64,000 nucleotides of DNA from Bradyrhizobium erythrophlei (GCF_900129505.1 NZ_LT670818.1:6853001-6917000), one strand, 5' to 3'; shown: positions 1-8,170, counted from the stretch's first letter. Translations and numbers: made by a program. Notes: generated from the letters alone by a model not told the origin.

Positions 1-714
1 CGGCAGATCGATGTGAATGATCTTGTCAACCTTGCCCGGCCGGGGCGTCATGACGATGACGCGATTGGATAGAAACACCGCCTCGACGATGCTGTGGGTC
101 ACGAACAGAATCGAGACGCTTTGCTTGCCACAGATGTCCTGCAGATCCAGTACCAGCTGGTCGCGTGTCAGCGCATCGAGCGCGCCGAACGGCTCGTCCA
201 TGAGAAGGTGCGACGGATTATGGATCAGCGCGCGGCAGATCGAAACGCGCTGTCGCATGCCGCCGGAGAGCGACTTTGGATATTTGTCCTCGAACCCGCC
301 AAGCCCGACGGCGGCGAGCAGTTCGCGAGCCCGCAGTTCGGCCTTCCCCATGTCCATGTCGCGCGCTTCAGCCTGCAGCAGAACGTTTTGCAGTGTTGTG
401 CGCCAATCCAGCAGGACGTGGTTCTGGAACACGATCCCGATATCGGTGCGCGCCTTTCTCACCGGCTCTCCGTCGACTAGGATTCGGCCGTCCGAGGCTG
501 AAATTAGTCCGGCCGCGATCATCATCAGTGTGCTCTTGCCGCAGCCGCTGGGCCCCACCAGCGAAACGAATTCGCCTTTGTGCTGGCTGATCGAAACGCG
601 ATCGAGCGCCCGCACTGGCCCGTCGTCGGTAGGATAGACCTTGCTGAGCGACTGTACCTGCAAGTACGCGGGATCGCTGTCTGGCCGCTGTGCGGTGCTT
701 AGACCGGCTTGCAT
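1..714 (-). CDS. ABC transporter ATPase, nitrate/taurine type (partial)
   Basis: This is the ATP-binding subunit of an SsuB/TauB/NrtD-type importer, truncated at its C terminus by the window edge. Reading from the ATG at 714, the minus strand shows Walker A GPSGCGKST, a Q-loop (VFQNHVLLDW), the signature LSGGMRQRVSICRAL, Walker B LLMDEPFGALD and the switch His in VTHSIVEAV, in normal order and spacing. The visible part is 238 residues, near the full length of about 260. It lies downstream of a matching Tat-exported binding protein on the same strand, so it should energise uptake of that protein's ligand. The permease is not in the window and probably lies to the left. The ligand cannot be named from the ATPase. 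Confidence 0.93.
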   Translation of the reverse strand, partial: MQAGLSTAQRPDSDPAYLQVQSLSKVYPTDDGPVRALDRVSISQHKGEFVSLVGPSGCGKSTLMMIAAGLISASDGRILVDGEPVRKARTDIGIVFQNHVLLDWRTTLQNVLLQAEARDMDMGKAELRARELLAAVGLGGFEDKYPKSLSGGMRQRVSICRALIHNPSHLLMDEPFGALDALTRDQLVLDLQDICGKQSVSILFVTHSIVEAVFLSNRVIVMTPRPGKVDKIIHIDLP

Positions 715-784
715 GAAGTCTTCCCCATCTCACCGGCTCCCGTCACAAGGTGGCGCGTTGTCGCCTGTTGTGACTCCAGTCCGG

Positions 785-1825
785 TCAGACATTTTGCGGC
801 GGAATGAACTCGGCCTCGGTGGGAACGAATTCGTTGGTGTACAGCTCAGCCGCCTCCAATGGGGTCGTGACCCCGCCATAGGTCTTCAGCACGGCAACGG
901 TTGCCGTCCAGTCTTCCGGCGCCATCCAGCCGAGGGGCTTGTTGGCCGTGGTCGGCGTTACCCAGGTGCTCCAGGATAGCTGCGCCTCGCGCAACGTGAT
1001 CGCGGGATCGGTGGTCTCCTGATACTTCTTGACGATTTGCGTCATTTCTTCAGCGTTGGCTCGCCCATAAAGGAAGCCTTTCATGGTCGCGCGAACCATG
1101 CCGCGGATAAGATCAGGATCGGCGAGCAGGTCCTGATGAACGATGATGCCGTTGCTCATCGCTGTCACGCCCTCGTCGGCATACCAAAAAGCGCGCACCT
1201 TCTTCTTTCCGCGAATTTCGATCGAGGGGATGTAACCCTGGGCGAACCCGGCGATGGCGGCCACCTGTCCGGAAATCAATGCCGGACCGGCCCCCGCGCC
1301 ATCGACATTGATGACTCTCACCTTGCTGGCGTCCAGCCCTGCACCCTTTATGAATGCCGGCCATTGCTGGAACTGCGCGGATCCTGTTGCAATGCCGACG
1401 GTCTTGCCTTCGAGATCCTTCGGACTCCTGATGTCTGACTCTTCGAGGACCAGCGCCGCGCAGGGGTTACGGCGGTAAACGCCGGCCACCATCTTCAGCT
1501 TCATACCCTTGGAAACGCTGTTTCCGACCACGAATCCATCAGCGAATCCAAATTGAACCGCTTTCGAGGCAACAATCTGGGCCGTGCTGCCGGACCCCTT
1601 GCCCTGGTTGATCGTGACATCGAGCCCGGCGTCCGCGAAGAATCCTTTTTCCTTCGCAACGACGAGGCCGGCGTTGGGGCCCCCGTACACCCAGTCGGCC
1701 AGCAGGTTGACTGGCTTGAGCGATTTCAGGGACTGCGCGCGGACGATCGCAGGAAACGACAGGGCGGCAAGCGAGACAACTCCCGCTCCCAGGACATTGC
1801 GACGCGTGATCGAGCCTGCAGACAT
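785..1825 (-). CDS. ABC transporter substrate-binding protein, SsuA/NMT1 family
   Basis: A 346-residue periplasmic binding protein. The N terminus has a Tat-type signal (TRRNVLGAG followed by a hydrophobic stretch ending near residue 30 at VRAQ), so it is probably exported folded. The mature part begins with a phrase typical of the family (LLADWVYGGPNAGLVVAKEKGFF cut short here) and continues with DVTINQGKGSGSTAQIV. The family binds nitrate, sulfonates, thiamine or riboflavin precursors and aromatic acids. The gene is 70 bp upstream of the ATPase gene. A 12-bp palindrome about 65 bp before its start resembles one before the hydrolase operon at 4821, so ligand uptake and catabolism may be co-regulated. 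The ligand is unknown. Confidence 0.9.
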   Translation of the reverse strand: MSAGSITRRNVLGAGVVSLAALSFPAIVRAQSLKSLKPVNLLADWVYGGPNAGLVVAKEKGFFADAGLDVTINQGKGSGSTAQIVASKAVQFGFADGFVVGNSVSKGMKLKMVAGVYRRNPCAALVLEESDIRSPKDLEGKTVGIATGSAQFQQWPAFIKGAGLDASKVRVINVDGAGAGPALISGQVAAIAGFAQGYIPSIEIRGKKKVRAFWYADEGVTAMSNGIIVHQDLLADPDLIRGMVRATMKGFLYGRANAEEMTQIVKKYQETTDPAITLREAQLSWSTWVTPTTANKPLGWMAPEDWTATVAVLKTYGGVTTPLEAAELYTNEFVPTEAEFIPPQNV

Positions 1826-1890
1826 AAGTCACCCCAGTATGTTGCCGCGAACAGCCCGATTATTGCCGAGAGGCCGCGGATGTCAATGTT

Positions 1891-1902
1891 AACTAACTAG
1901 TC
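1891..1902. promoter_or_regulatory. operator-like palindrome, copy 1
   Basis: AACTAACTAGTC: arms AACTA and TAGT(C) flank a central AC. It matches the palindrome at 4894-4905 at 9 of 12 positions and sits 66 bp before the start of the binding-protein gene. It is probably the site of a dimeric regulator not encoded in the window. The 1826-2040 interval otherwise shows no gene. Confidence 0.45.
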
Positions 1903-2040
1903 TGTCACGCCAATTGCGCTGCCCAATCCTTGGCGCTCACTGATTAAGACAAAGGCATCAGCAGGCGCTTTAATGCGATCCGGTACTGGCCAGACAATAT
2001 CGACGGTGACGGTACCGGCCGTCCCGCCTCGCATTCGCGT

Positions 2041-2988
2041 TCAAAGTCGAAGCAGACGTTTGGCGTTTCCCGAGAAAATCTTCGCCTTGTCGACGTCATT
2101 CAACCGCGTCTTCTTCATCCACTGCACTCCGGCCGCGTTGGACGCGTAAGGCCAGTCGATCGAAAACATGATGCGATCGATGCCGATTTCCTGAATGCAG
2201 CACTGCAGCGCAGGATCCGAGAAGAAGCCGCTCGTAGTCACGTGGAAATGCGAGCTGAACACCTCGCGGAAGTTCTTCATTGGCGTGTCGCGCGAAAGTG
2301 CTTCATCTATGCGCGCCAGCGTATAGGGAATCGTCTCGCCAAGATGACCGAGGATGATCTTCACTTCAGGATAAGCGTCGAATAATCCACTAAGCACGAG
2401 GCGCATGGCCTGCGTGCCCGCCTCAAAGGTGAACCCCCATGCGGCGCGGATGAACATGGGATGGGTCTTGGCATAGTCTCCGTAGTAGGCTTTGATGACA
2501 GCCGGATTCGGATCCGCCGGATGAATGTATAGCGGAACGTCCAGCGCTGCCGCCCGTTCGAAGATCGGCCAGTAGCGCTTGTCGTCCAGGAATGGACCTT
2601 CGGTCAGGCTATGTAACATGCCGCCCTTGAAACCCAATTCGGTGACCGCACGCTCCAGTTCGTCCGCCGCCGCGCCGGGGTGAGCGGTCGGCAACGACGC
2701 GAAGCCGGCGAATCGCTTGGGATGATTCCGGATCGCCGCGTGCAGACGGTCATTGGCGGCGGCGGTCCAGGTTACCGCGATGTCCTCGCGAAGGCCTTGC
2801 GAGCCCGGCGGACCATGAGAGATGACCTGCAGATCAATGCCGGCGGCGTCCATCTCCTCGATGCGCAGCGCTCCGAGATCTTCCATCCGCTTCAGCAGGG
2901 GCGATGGCGGCCGTGCCGTATGATTGAGTGTGTCGAGCGCGTCGTTCCATTTGGGATCGAAGTAATGTTCTTCCAACGCGATAATCAT
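2041..2988 (-). CDS. amidohydrolase-2 family decarboxylase-like enzyme
   Basis: A 315-residue metal-dependent protein of the ACMSD / gamma-resorcylate decarboxylase / isoorotate decarboxylase group. The start is the ATG at 2988, preceded by AGGAG; an upstream ATG at 3030 has no such site. Metal ligands expected for the family are visible: E6 and H8 in LEEHYFD, H156 in PLYIHPADPNP, and the Asp in FSIDWPYASN near the C terminus. Family members non-oxidatively decarboxylate aromatic or pyrimidine carboxylates, and some hydrolyse lactones. It is the last gene of an operon with a flavoprotein (3027-4094) and a cysteine hydrolase (4123-4821). The substrate is unknown; context allows a pyrimidine-like acid. 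Confidence 0.85.
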   Translation of the reverse strand: MIIALEEHYFDPKWNDALDTLNHTARPPSPLLKRMEDLGALRIEEMDAAGIDLQVISHGPPGSQGLREDIAVTWTAAANDRLHAAIRNHPKRFAGFASLPTAHPGAAADELERAVTELGFKGGMLHSLTEGPFLDDKRYWPIFERAAALDVPLYIHPADPNPAVIKAYYGDYAKTHPMFIRAAWGFTFEAGTQAMRLVLSGLFDAYPEVKIILGHLGETIPYTLARIDEALSRDTPMKNFREVFSSHFHVTTSGFFSDPALQCCIQEIGIDRIMFSIDWPYASNAAGVQWMKKTRLNDVDKAKIFSGNAKRLLRL

Positions 2989-3026
2989 CAGATCTCCTGG
3001 TCGTCGTTGCGGCGGGTATTGAACTT

Positions 3027-4094
3027 TCATGAGCGGAAGGTTAGGCCCGCGCCGGTTCCCGTAGCTGCATGCTCCGAGGCATGGAACCAGCTTTTGTCGG
3101 CCGCTTGCTCGAACATCGCCAGAAGCGCCAGGTTGATATCGCGAGCAACCGTCCAGCCCTGGTAGACGAAGGCGGAATACAGATCGACGCAGACGGCGCC
3201 AGCGCGACGCATCGCCAGCACATCCGCAGCGCTGCTTACGCCGCCATTGCCTTTGATGGGTATGCGTCCGCGCGCGAATCCAGCGGCGCGCTCCACATTG
3301 GCCAGCGCGGCGTCGAAAATCGCGCGGCCGTGCAGCGTGCCCGTCGCGGTCCCGAGTTTCGGCTCGCGAATCCGGCTGCCGCCGCCGACCTTCAATCCGC
3401 CGACGTTTGCATCAACGCAGCGTTCGACAAGCTCGGCGAAACGGTCATGCATTTGCGTGGTATCGTTCGGCACCCTGACGATGATCGAGCCGGTCCGGCC
3501 ACCGATGCGATCGAGAATGCCGCGCAGCATACCGACTTCGTCGAAGGTCTCGCCGGGCTGGAGGACGTTCGGGCACATCAGGCTCACCTCAACAGCATCG
3601 ACGTGAGGCTGCACCTCGAGGATGCTCTCTGCAATCGATTGTGATGAAAATCCGCCGACATTGGCGATGACCGGAACGCGGCCTGATCTTGGCCGGCGCA
3701 GCCGTGCAACGGCATACGCCCGCCCCTTGCTGGGGACCCCCATGGAATCCGCAATCGATTCGGTTTCTGGCAAGCGAACCAGCCGTGGAAATGGATTGCC
3801 ATACCGCGCTTCCGGCATGATCGACCCAACGCAAATAGAGCCGAATCCGAGCGTCGACAACGCTCCCACCAATTCGGCGTTCTTGTCAAAGCCGGCCGCC
3901 AGCCCAACGGGATTGGACATCTCGAGGCCCGCGAAGCGAGTCTCAAGTCTGGCATCCACAACGTCCAGATGGCTGATGGCGGCAAGCCGCTGCCAAGGCA
4001 ACGCCCATCGCATGGCCGCATGCGCCAGGCTGTGGCTGCGGTCGGCCGAGAGGCCAAACAGTGCGGATCTAAGGAGGTCTCGGTACGGATTCAT
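3027..4094 (-). CDS. dihydroorotate dehydrogenase-like flavoprotein, diverged
   Basis: A 355-residue FMN TIM barrel whose overall layout follows class 2 dihydroorotate dehydrogenase: an N-terminal helix (residues 5-30), NPVGLAAGFDKNAE at 61-74 and a GNPFPRLVRLPE stretch at 99-110. Several orotate-site residues are changed. The NRMGFNN motif reads DSMGVPS at 116-122, the TNTT motif reads KVGGGS, and the catalytic Ser region reads SLMCPN with Cys174, closer to the Cys of class 1 enzymes and dihydropyrimidine dehydrogenase. I therefore do not call it pyrD; it more likely acts on another cyclic substrate. It sits 28 bp after the hydrolase gene, in one operon. Confidence 0.85.
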   Translation of the reverse strand: MNPYRDLLRSALFGLSADRSHSLAHAAMRWALPWQRLAAISHLDVVDARLETRFAGLEMSNPVGLAAGFDKNAELVGALSTLGFGSICVGSIMPEARYGNPFPRLVRLPETESIADSMGVPSKGRAYAVARLRRPRSGRVPVIANVGGFSSQSIAESILEVQPHVDAVEVSLMCPNVLQPGETFDEVGMLRGILDRIGGRTGSIIVRVPNDTTQMHDRFAELVERCVDANVGGLKVGGGSRIREPKLGTATGTLHGRAIFDAALANVERAAGFARGRIPIKGNGGVSSAADVLAMRRAGAVCVDLYSAFVYQGWTVARDINLALLAMFEQAADKSWFHASEHAATGTGAGLTFRS

Positions 4095-4122
4095 GAAAGC
4101 TCAACTACGGTGTTGCCGACCC

Positions 4123-4821
4123 TCAGAGCGAGGCAGAAGCCTGCCGGGGCGACGAACCCGACCTCGCATCCATCTTCCAGATGTCGATGACATCCCGGGA
4201 AACGACGACCTGCCCATAATCGCGATTGAACCGCTTCAGCGCTCCGCGATGGTCCTCCTCGCTGGCTGCACCGCAGCAATCGGCAACGATGGTGACGTAA
4301 TAATCGATGAAGTAGGCATCGCGGCCCGACGACTCCACGCAGGTATCGGTCGCGATGCCGGTGAGCAGCAAGCTGCGAATGCTGCGCTCCCTGAGAAGAC
4401 CGGGCAGTTCAGTATTGATCATGGCGCTGTAACGATGCTTGATCACCACGGGCTCGCCGGGTTGCGGTTTCACCCGGTAAAAGTCTGCCCCCCAAGAACC
4501 GGTCAGGCAGCGCGGAAGCTCCATTTTCAATCGGGCGTTTCGTTCGCGCATCGGACCCGACAGGTCCTTCGGATCGTAAATCGCCTGGACGAAGATTACC
4601 AGAACGCCAGCCTCACGCGCCGAAGCGATCAGTTCGAGCAGCGCGGGTACTCGCTCCTGTTGCAGAGGCTTTAAATCGCCCCCGACCTTGTCGAAGAATC
4701 CACCGTCCGCCGCAAAATCGTTCTGCACGTCGATGACCAACAACGCGCAGTTACGTGGATCGACCTTTTCGGCCAGCGCGAGCAGCAATCCAGAATAGTC
4801 GCTGGACAAGGTCTTCTCCAC
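4123..4821 (-). CDS. isochorismatase-family cysteine hydrolase
   Basis: A 232-residue alpha/beta hydrolase of the isochorismatase superfamily, which includes RutB, N-carbamoylsarcosine amidase and nicotinamidase. The catalytic triad is visible: D31 in VIDVQNDF, K128 in VIKHRYSAM and C161 in GIATDTCVESSGRDA. The probable start is GTG; an in-frame stop lies five codons upstream and no ATG is available. It is the first gene of the operon that continues with the flavoprotein and the decarboxylase-like protein. The family hydrolyses amide or carbamoyl bonds, which fits a nitrogen-containing ring-cleavage product, but the substrate is inferred from context only. Confidence 0.85.
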   Translation of the reverse strand: MEKTLSSDYSGLLLALAEKVDPRNCALLVIDVQNDFAADGGFFDKVGGDLKPLQQERVPALLELIASAREAGVLVIFVQAIYDPKDLSGPMRERNARLKMELPRCLTGSWGADFYRVKPQPGEPVVIKHRYSAMINTELPGLLRERSIRSLLLTGIATDTCVESSGRDAYFIDYYVTIVADCCGAASEEDHRGALKRFNRDYGQVVVSRDVIDIWKMDARSGSSPRQASASL

Positions 4822-4893
4822 AAAGAAAAACGATCAGGACGTATATGCCGGCCGCAACCACGATCATGCGCGGCATCATTCAAGCCTCCGAGG

Positions 4894-4905
4894 AACTGAC
4901 CAGTT
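4894..4905. promoter_or_regulatory. operator-like palindrome, copy 2
   Basis: AACTGACCAGTT: perfect 5-bp arms around a central AC, 73 bp before the hydrolase start. It is related to 1891-1902 (66 bp before the binding-protein start). The similar position and sequence argue for one regulator of both units. Confidence 0.5.
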
Positions 4906-5507
4906 AGTCAAGCCGGTTTTTTCCTCGACGGTTGCTGTTTTTTGATGTGCCAAGCGGTTTGTGTACCGGCGTAGAAACCAACAATGCAGCACCCAAAGGG
5001 CGAAATCGACGCCGCGCAGGCGGCGCTGAAGTTGGCCGACCTCGACCGCGCCGCGTCATGCGCGCGTCTCCAATGCAACGTGCTGTGTGGCAGCCGGCGA
5101 AATAACGCGGCAGTGCGAAATCCCCGGCAGCCGTTCACCAACGATCATTCGCGCTACTGCATTTGGTACCGCAAAGCTTTCCGGCTTCACCCTAAGTGCT
5201 GATCACGCTTCGCTTTTCGGCCTAGTCGGTCCAGTCCATCAATGGGAAGTTTGGGCTAGGTACAGGCAAGCGGAGCTAGCGAGCTCCAACGTACACATCT
5301 CAACGGCCGCCTTGCGCCAGAAGTGGTCGGTCAATAGACAACAATTCGGCTGAAGTCGACACGGGTTTTGCGGCGACGCGGAGGGTGCGTTGCGCGCCAC
5401 ACCGCTATGTTCGATTTTATTTTCGCGCATCAACAAATGCCATCCGAACGTCCTATCTGCCGGCACGCCGTCAGGATAGGCTGATGCATTCGCGGAATTG
5501 GGGTAAC
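4906..5507. other. intergenic region with one dispersed repeat
   Basis: About 600 bp between the divergent hydrolase operon and the MarR gene. Small open frames here have no recognisable product or ribosome site. Positions 5304-5323 carry a 20-bp sequence that recurs at 35945-35964. No other structure was found. Confidence 0.6.
5304..5323. repeat. dispersed 20-bp repeat, copy 1
   Basis: CGGCCGCCTTGCGCCAGAAG differs by one base from the sequence at 35945-35964. Both are intergenic. Probably a fragment of a genome-wide dispersed repeat. Confidence 0.45.
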
Positions 5508-6020
5508 ATGCACACGATGATCAGGCCGCCAAAATCCGACGCCCGTCCTGCTGCGAAAGACAGATCGGCGGAGGAGCTTGCCCGAACGCTGAAGCTCGAC
5601 AAGGGCCTCGGCTTCCTGGTGCGGCTGCTCGATACCCGCGTGCACCTGCTCTACGAACAATTGACCGGGCAGAACGAGATCACGCCGCGCCAGTTCGGCG
5701 TGCTGCTGACGCTCTATCAGCAGGGCACGCTGACGCTGACTGAACTGGCTGGACATATCCGGGTCGATCGCAGCACGCTGGGCGAGATGATCAATCGCAT
5801 GGCGGAGCGGTCCCTGATCACCAAGCGCAACAATGGCAGCGATCGGCGTTCCGCCGAAGTGTTGCTGGCGCCCGCAGGCAAGGCCGTGCTGTTCGAGGTC
5901 GTGAACGGCGCAGCCCAGCTGCAGAGCGCGCTGCTGGCGCCACTGCCGGCCGAGGATCGGGCGCATTTCATGCGGTGCGTGAAGCTGATCGCGGAACCCC
6001 CGGCGAAGAGCGGTGGCTAG
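5508..6020 (+). CDS. MarR family transcriptional regulator
   Basis: A winged-helix repressor of about 170 residues counted from the ATG at 5508, which follows a GGGG-containing site; a second ATG lies three codons later. The core shows the MarR pattern: a helix pair (TPRQFGVLLTLYQQG), the recognition region (LTELAGHIRVDRSTLGEMINRM) and the wing (LITKRNNGSDRRSAEVLLAPAG) with the conserved Asp-Arg-Arg. MarR proteins usually bind palindromes and respond to aromatic ligands. A perfect 12-bp palindrome at 6094-6105 lies between this gene and the Rieske oxygenase operon, so that operon is its likely target. Confidence 0.9.
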   Translation: MHTMIRPPKSDARPAAKDRSAEELARTLKLDKGLGFLVRLLDTRVHLLYEQLTGQNEITPRQFGVLLTLYQQGTLTLTELAGHIRVDRSTLGEMINRMAERSLITKRNNGSDRRSAEVLLAPAGKAVLFEVVNGAAQLQSALLAPLPAEDRAHFMRCVKLIAEPPAKSGG

Positions 6021-6093
6021 CCGCCGGCTCAAATCTTCCATCGAATGCCCCCGCCGTGCTGGCCAAAAACGCTCTTGCGGCTTGCGAATATAG

Positions 6094-6105
6094 TACGTAT
6101 ACGTA
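6094..6105. promoter_or_regulatory. perfect palindrome before the Rieske operon
   Basis: TACGTATACGTA is a perfect 12-bp palindrome, 24 bp before the start of the HicB-like gene and 74 bp after the MarR stop. The position suits a MarR operator controlling the oxygenase genes. Confidence 0.5.
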
Positions 6106-6128
6106 GCAAATAACGCGGAGCAAAGGGC

Positions 6129-6470
6129 TTGCGGCTGAGCGAATACCTGAGCGTGCCGTATCTGCTGGAGGCGCAAACCGTCGAGATCGCGCCGGATTCG
6201 TGGGTCAGGCGCGTCGCCTATCCGGAACTGCCGGACTGCCACACCGAGGCGGTGGTCCTCGAAGAGGCGTTGCTGGCGCTCGAACGGCGCAGAATCGAAA
6301 CGATCGTCCGTATGGTCGGCCAGGGCAGCCCGCCGCCGGTACCGCGACCGCCCTTACGGGATTGCGATCCGGCCTGGGTCGCCCGACAGGCCGGCGTCGC
6401 CAGCGAGATCATCGCCCTGATCGATCGCGATCGAACCGGGATGGTCGATGGGCGACGGAATAATTACTGA
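6129..6470 (+). CDS. HicB-like small protein of the Rieske operon
   Basis: A 113-residue protein with a probable TTG start preceded by GGAG. Residues about 25-62 (WVRRVAYPELPDC, then a Glu/Ala-rich helix with EEALLALERR) resemble the partial RNase-H fold of HicB antitoxins, in which a strand ends in P-(E/D)-L-P-(G/D)-C and is followed by an EEA helix. No HicA toxin is adjacent. The C-terminal half is Pro/Arg-rich and unplaced. It is 39 bp before the oxygenase gene and should be co-transcribed. Its role is unknown; an assembly or regulatory role in the oxygenase system is possible. Confidence 0.65.
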   Translation: MRLSEYLSVPYLLEAQTVEIAPDSWVRRVAYPELPDCHTEAVVLEEALLALERRRIETIVRMVGQGSPPPVPRPPLRDCDPAWVARQAGVASEIIALIDRDRTGMVDGRRNNY

Positions 6471-6509
6471 CGCGATCGAAGGTAAAAAGAGCCGAGGGAA
6501 GGAACGCCA

Positions 6510-7829
6510 ATGCTTTCGCACCAAGACAATGAAACGCTGGTTCGGGTCGGCCCCGGCACCGCCATGGGATCGCTGTTCCGCTTGTACTGGATTCCGTTTC
6601 TGTTTTCGAAGGATCTCGTCGCCGACGGCCAGCCGAAGCGGATCATGCTGCTCGGCGAGGATCTGGTCGCGTTCCGCGATACCGAGCAGCGCGTTGGTCT
6701 CGTCGCCAACGCCTGCGCGCATCGCGGCGCCCCGCTGATGTTCGGCCGCAACGAGGATTGCGGCCTGCGCTGCGTCTATCACGGCTGGAAGTTCGACGTG
6801 ACCGGCGCGGTCACGGACACGCCGGCCGAGCCGGCCAAGAGCCGGCTCAAGGAAAAGGTCAGGATCACCGCCTATCCGTGCCGGGAGCGCAATGGCGTGC
6901 TCTGGACATATATGGGCCCGCAGACCGCGGACCTGCCGCCATTGCCGAACCTGGAGTGGAATCTGGTACCGGCCGAGAACGTCCACCTGTCGATGCGGAT
7001 CCAGGAATGCAACTGGCTGCAGGCGCTGGAAGGCGAAATCGACTCCGCACACGCACCGATCCTGCACAGCCGCATCGATTCCAAGGGCGCGATCAACAAG
7101 TGGCTGGCGACGCGCGACCTGCGTCCGACTTTCGAATGCATGCGGCAGGATTTCGGAATGAGCATCGCAGCGAAGCGGCGGCTGGACGAGCAAACCAATT
7201 ACTGGCGGGTCAACCAGTTCATGCTGCCGTTTTATTCGCTGGTGCCGCCGCAGTCGAAGCATCCCGAACTGAGCGGCCATGCCTGGGTGCCGATGGACGA
7301 CAATCACACGATCTGCCTGATGTTTTCCTACCACCCCTCCGAGCCGCTGCCGCCGCGTATGCGCGAAGTGTTCGAACACGGCCATAACGGCCGGGAATCC
7401 GCCCATGCGAGCCAGGAGTCCTTCGTCAAGCGCGATCCCTCCACGCCGTATGCCGACTACTGGACCAAGTACACGCGCGAGAACGGCTTTCAGTTCGATT
7501 ATCAGAGCCAGGTCGATACCTGGTTCTCCGGCCTGCCGGGATTGTGGGTGCAGGACGGTGCCTGCCAGAGCGGCACCAAGCCGATCTTCGACCGCACCAA
7601 GGAGCACCTCGGGTCCAGCGACACCGGAATTGCGATGACACGACGGCTGCTACTGGAAGCCGTCAATGCCTATCGCGACCGCGACATCAAGCCGAGCGGG
7701 GTAACCGACCCCGACACCTTCATGGTGCGCGCGGTCTCGCTCACGCTGCCGGAGACCACGTCATGGGTCGATTTCGGTCGTTCGCATATGCAGGCGAAGC
7801 TCGGCGCCGGTTTTGGTTATCAGCTGTAG
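6510..7829 (+). CDS. Rieske non-heme iron oxygenase, phthalate dioxygenase-like alpha subunit
   Basis: A 439-residue ring-hydroxylating oxygenase. The Rieske [2Fe-2S] ligands are C69, H71, C88 and H91 (CAHRG then CVYHGWKF). The mononuclear iron site is visible in GEIDSAHAPILHSR: D178, H181 and H186, with D178 as the expected electron-bridging Asp. Its length and its downstream ferredoxin partner place it with the phthalate 4,5-dioxygenase / vanillate demethylase-type group, which hydroxylates or O-demethylates aromatic acids, although some members act on other rings. The gene is preceded by GGAAGGA-type spacing and is followed after 27 bp by the ferredoxin gene. The substrate cannot be read from the sequence. 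Confidence 0.93.
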   Translation: MLSHQDNETLVRVGPGTAMGSLFRLYWIPFLFSKDLVADGQPKRIMLLGEDLVAFRDTEQRVGLVANACAHRGAPLMFGRNEDCGLRCVYHGWKFDVTGAVTDTPAEPAKSRLKEKVRITAYPCRERNGVLWTYMGPQTADLPPLPNLEWNLVPAENVHLSMRIQECNWLQALEGEIDSAHAPILHSRIDSKGAINKWLATRDLRPTFECMRQDFGMSIAAKRRLDEQTNYWRVNQFMLPFYSLVPPQSKHPELSGHAWVPMDDNHTICLMFSYHPSEPLPPRMREVFEHGHNGRESAHASQESFVKRDPSTPYADYWTKYTRENGFQFDYQSQVDTWFSGLPGLWVQDGACQSGTKPIFDRTKEHLGSSDTGIAMTRRLLLEAVNAYRDRDIKPSGVTDPDTFMVRAVSLTLPETTSWVDFGRSHMQAKLGAGFGYQL

Positions 7830-7856
7830 TCCGCGTTCGGTAAAGGCAACTGCACA

Positions 7857-8147
7857 ATGACTGAGACGACCAACCCGGATGGCGGCTTCGACGTGTGCCT
7901 ACATCGCAGCGGCCGGACCATCGCCGTGCCGCCCGGGGAAACCATCCTGGACATCCTTCTCGACAACGGCGTCAACGTTTCCTTCTCCTGTTCCGACGGG
8001 ATTTGCGGCACCTGCGAAACAAAAGTGATCGAGGGAATTCCCGATCATCGCGACTCCTTCCTCAGCGACGAGGAAAAGGCCGAGAACAGCAAGATGATGG
8101 TCTGCTGCTCGCGGTCGAAATCGCCGGTGTTGACGCTCGATCTCTGA
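7857..8147 (+). CDS. stand-alone [2Fe-2S] ferredoxin of phthalate-dioxygenase-reductase type
   Basis: A 96-residue plant-type ferredoxin with Cys45, Cys50, Cys53 and Cys83 (C-x4-C-x2-C-x29-C; CSDGICGTC and MMVCCSRSKS). The segment after the cluster (EGIPDHRDSFLSDEEKAEN, interrupted here) matches the C-terminal ferredoxin domain of phthalate dioxygenase reductase. The FMN and NAD domains normally fused in front are absent, and no separate reductase is encoded nearby. It presumably passes electrons to the upstream oxygenase and must receive them from a reductase encoded elsewhere. Confidence 0.9.
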   Translation: MTETTNPDGGFDVCLHRSGRTIAVPPGETILDILLDNGVNVSFSCSDGICGTCETKVIEGIPDHRDSFLSDEEKAENSKMMVCCSRSKSPVLTLDL

Positions 8148-8170
8148 TAGCCGCGCGTACCAATTGTCAC

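Noticed and set aside
3027..4094. Annotation as pyrD
   Set aside because: Orotate-binding motifs are not conserved.
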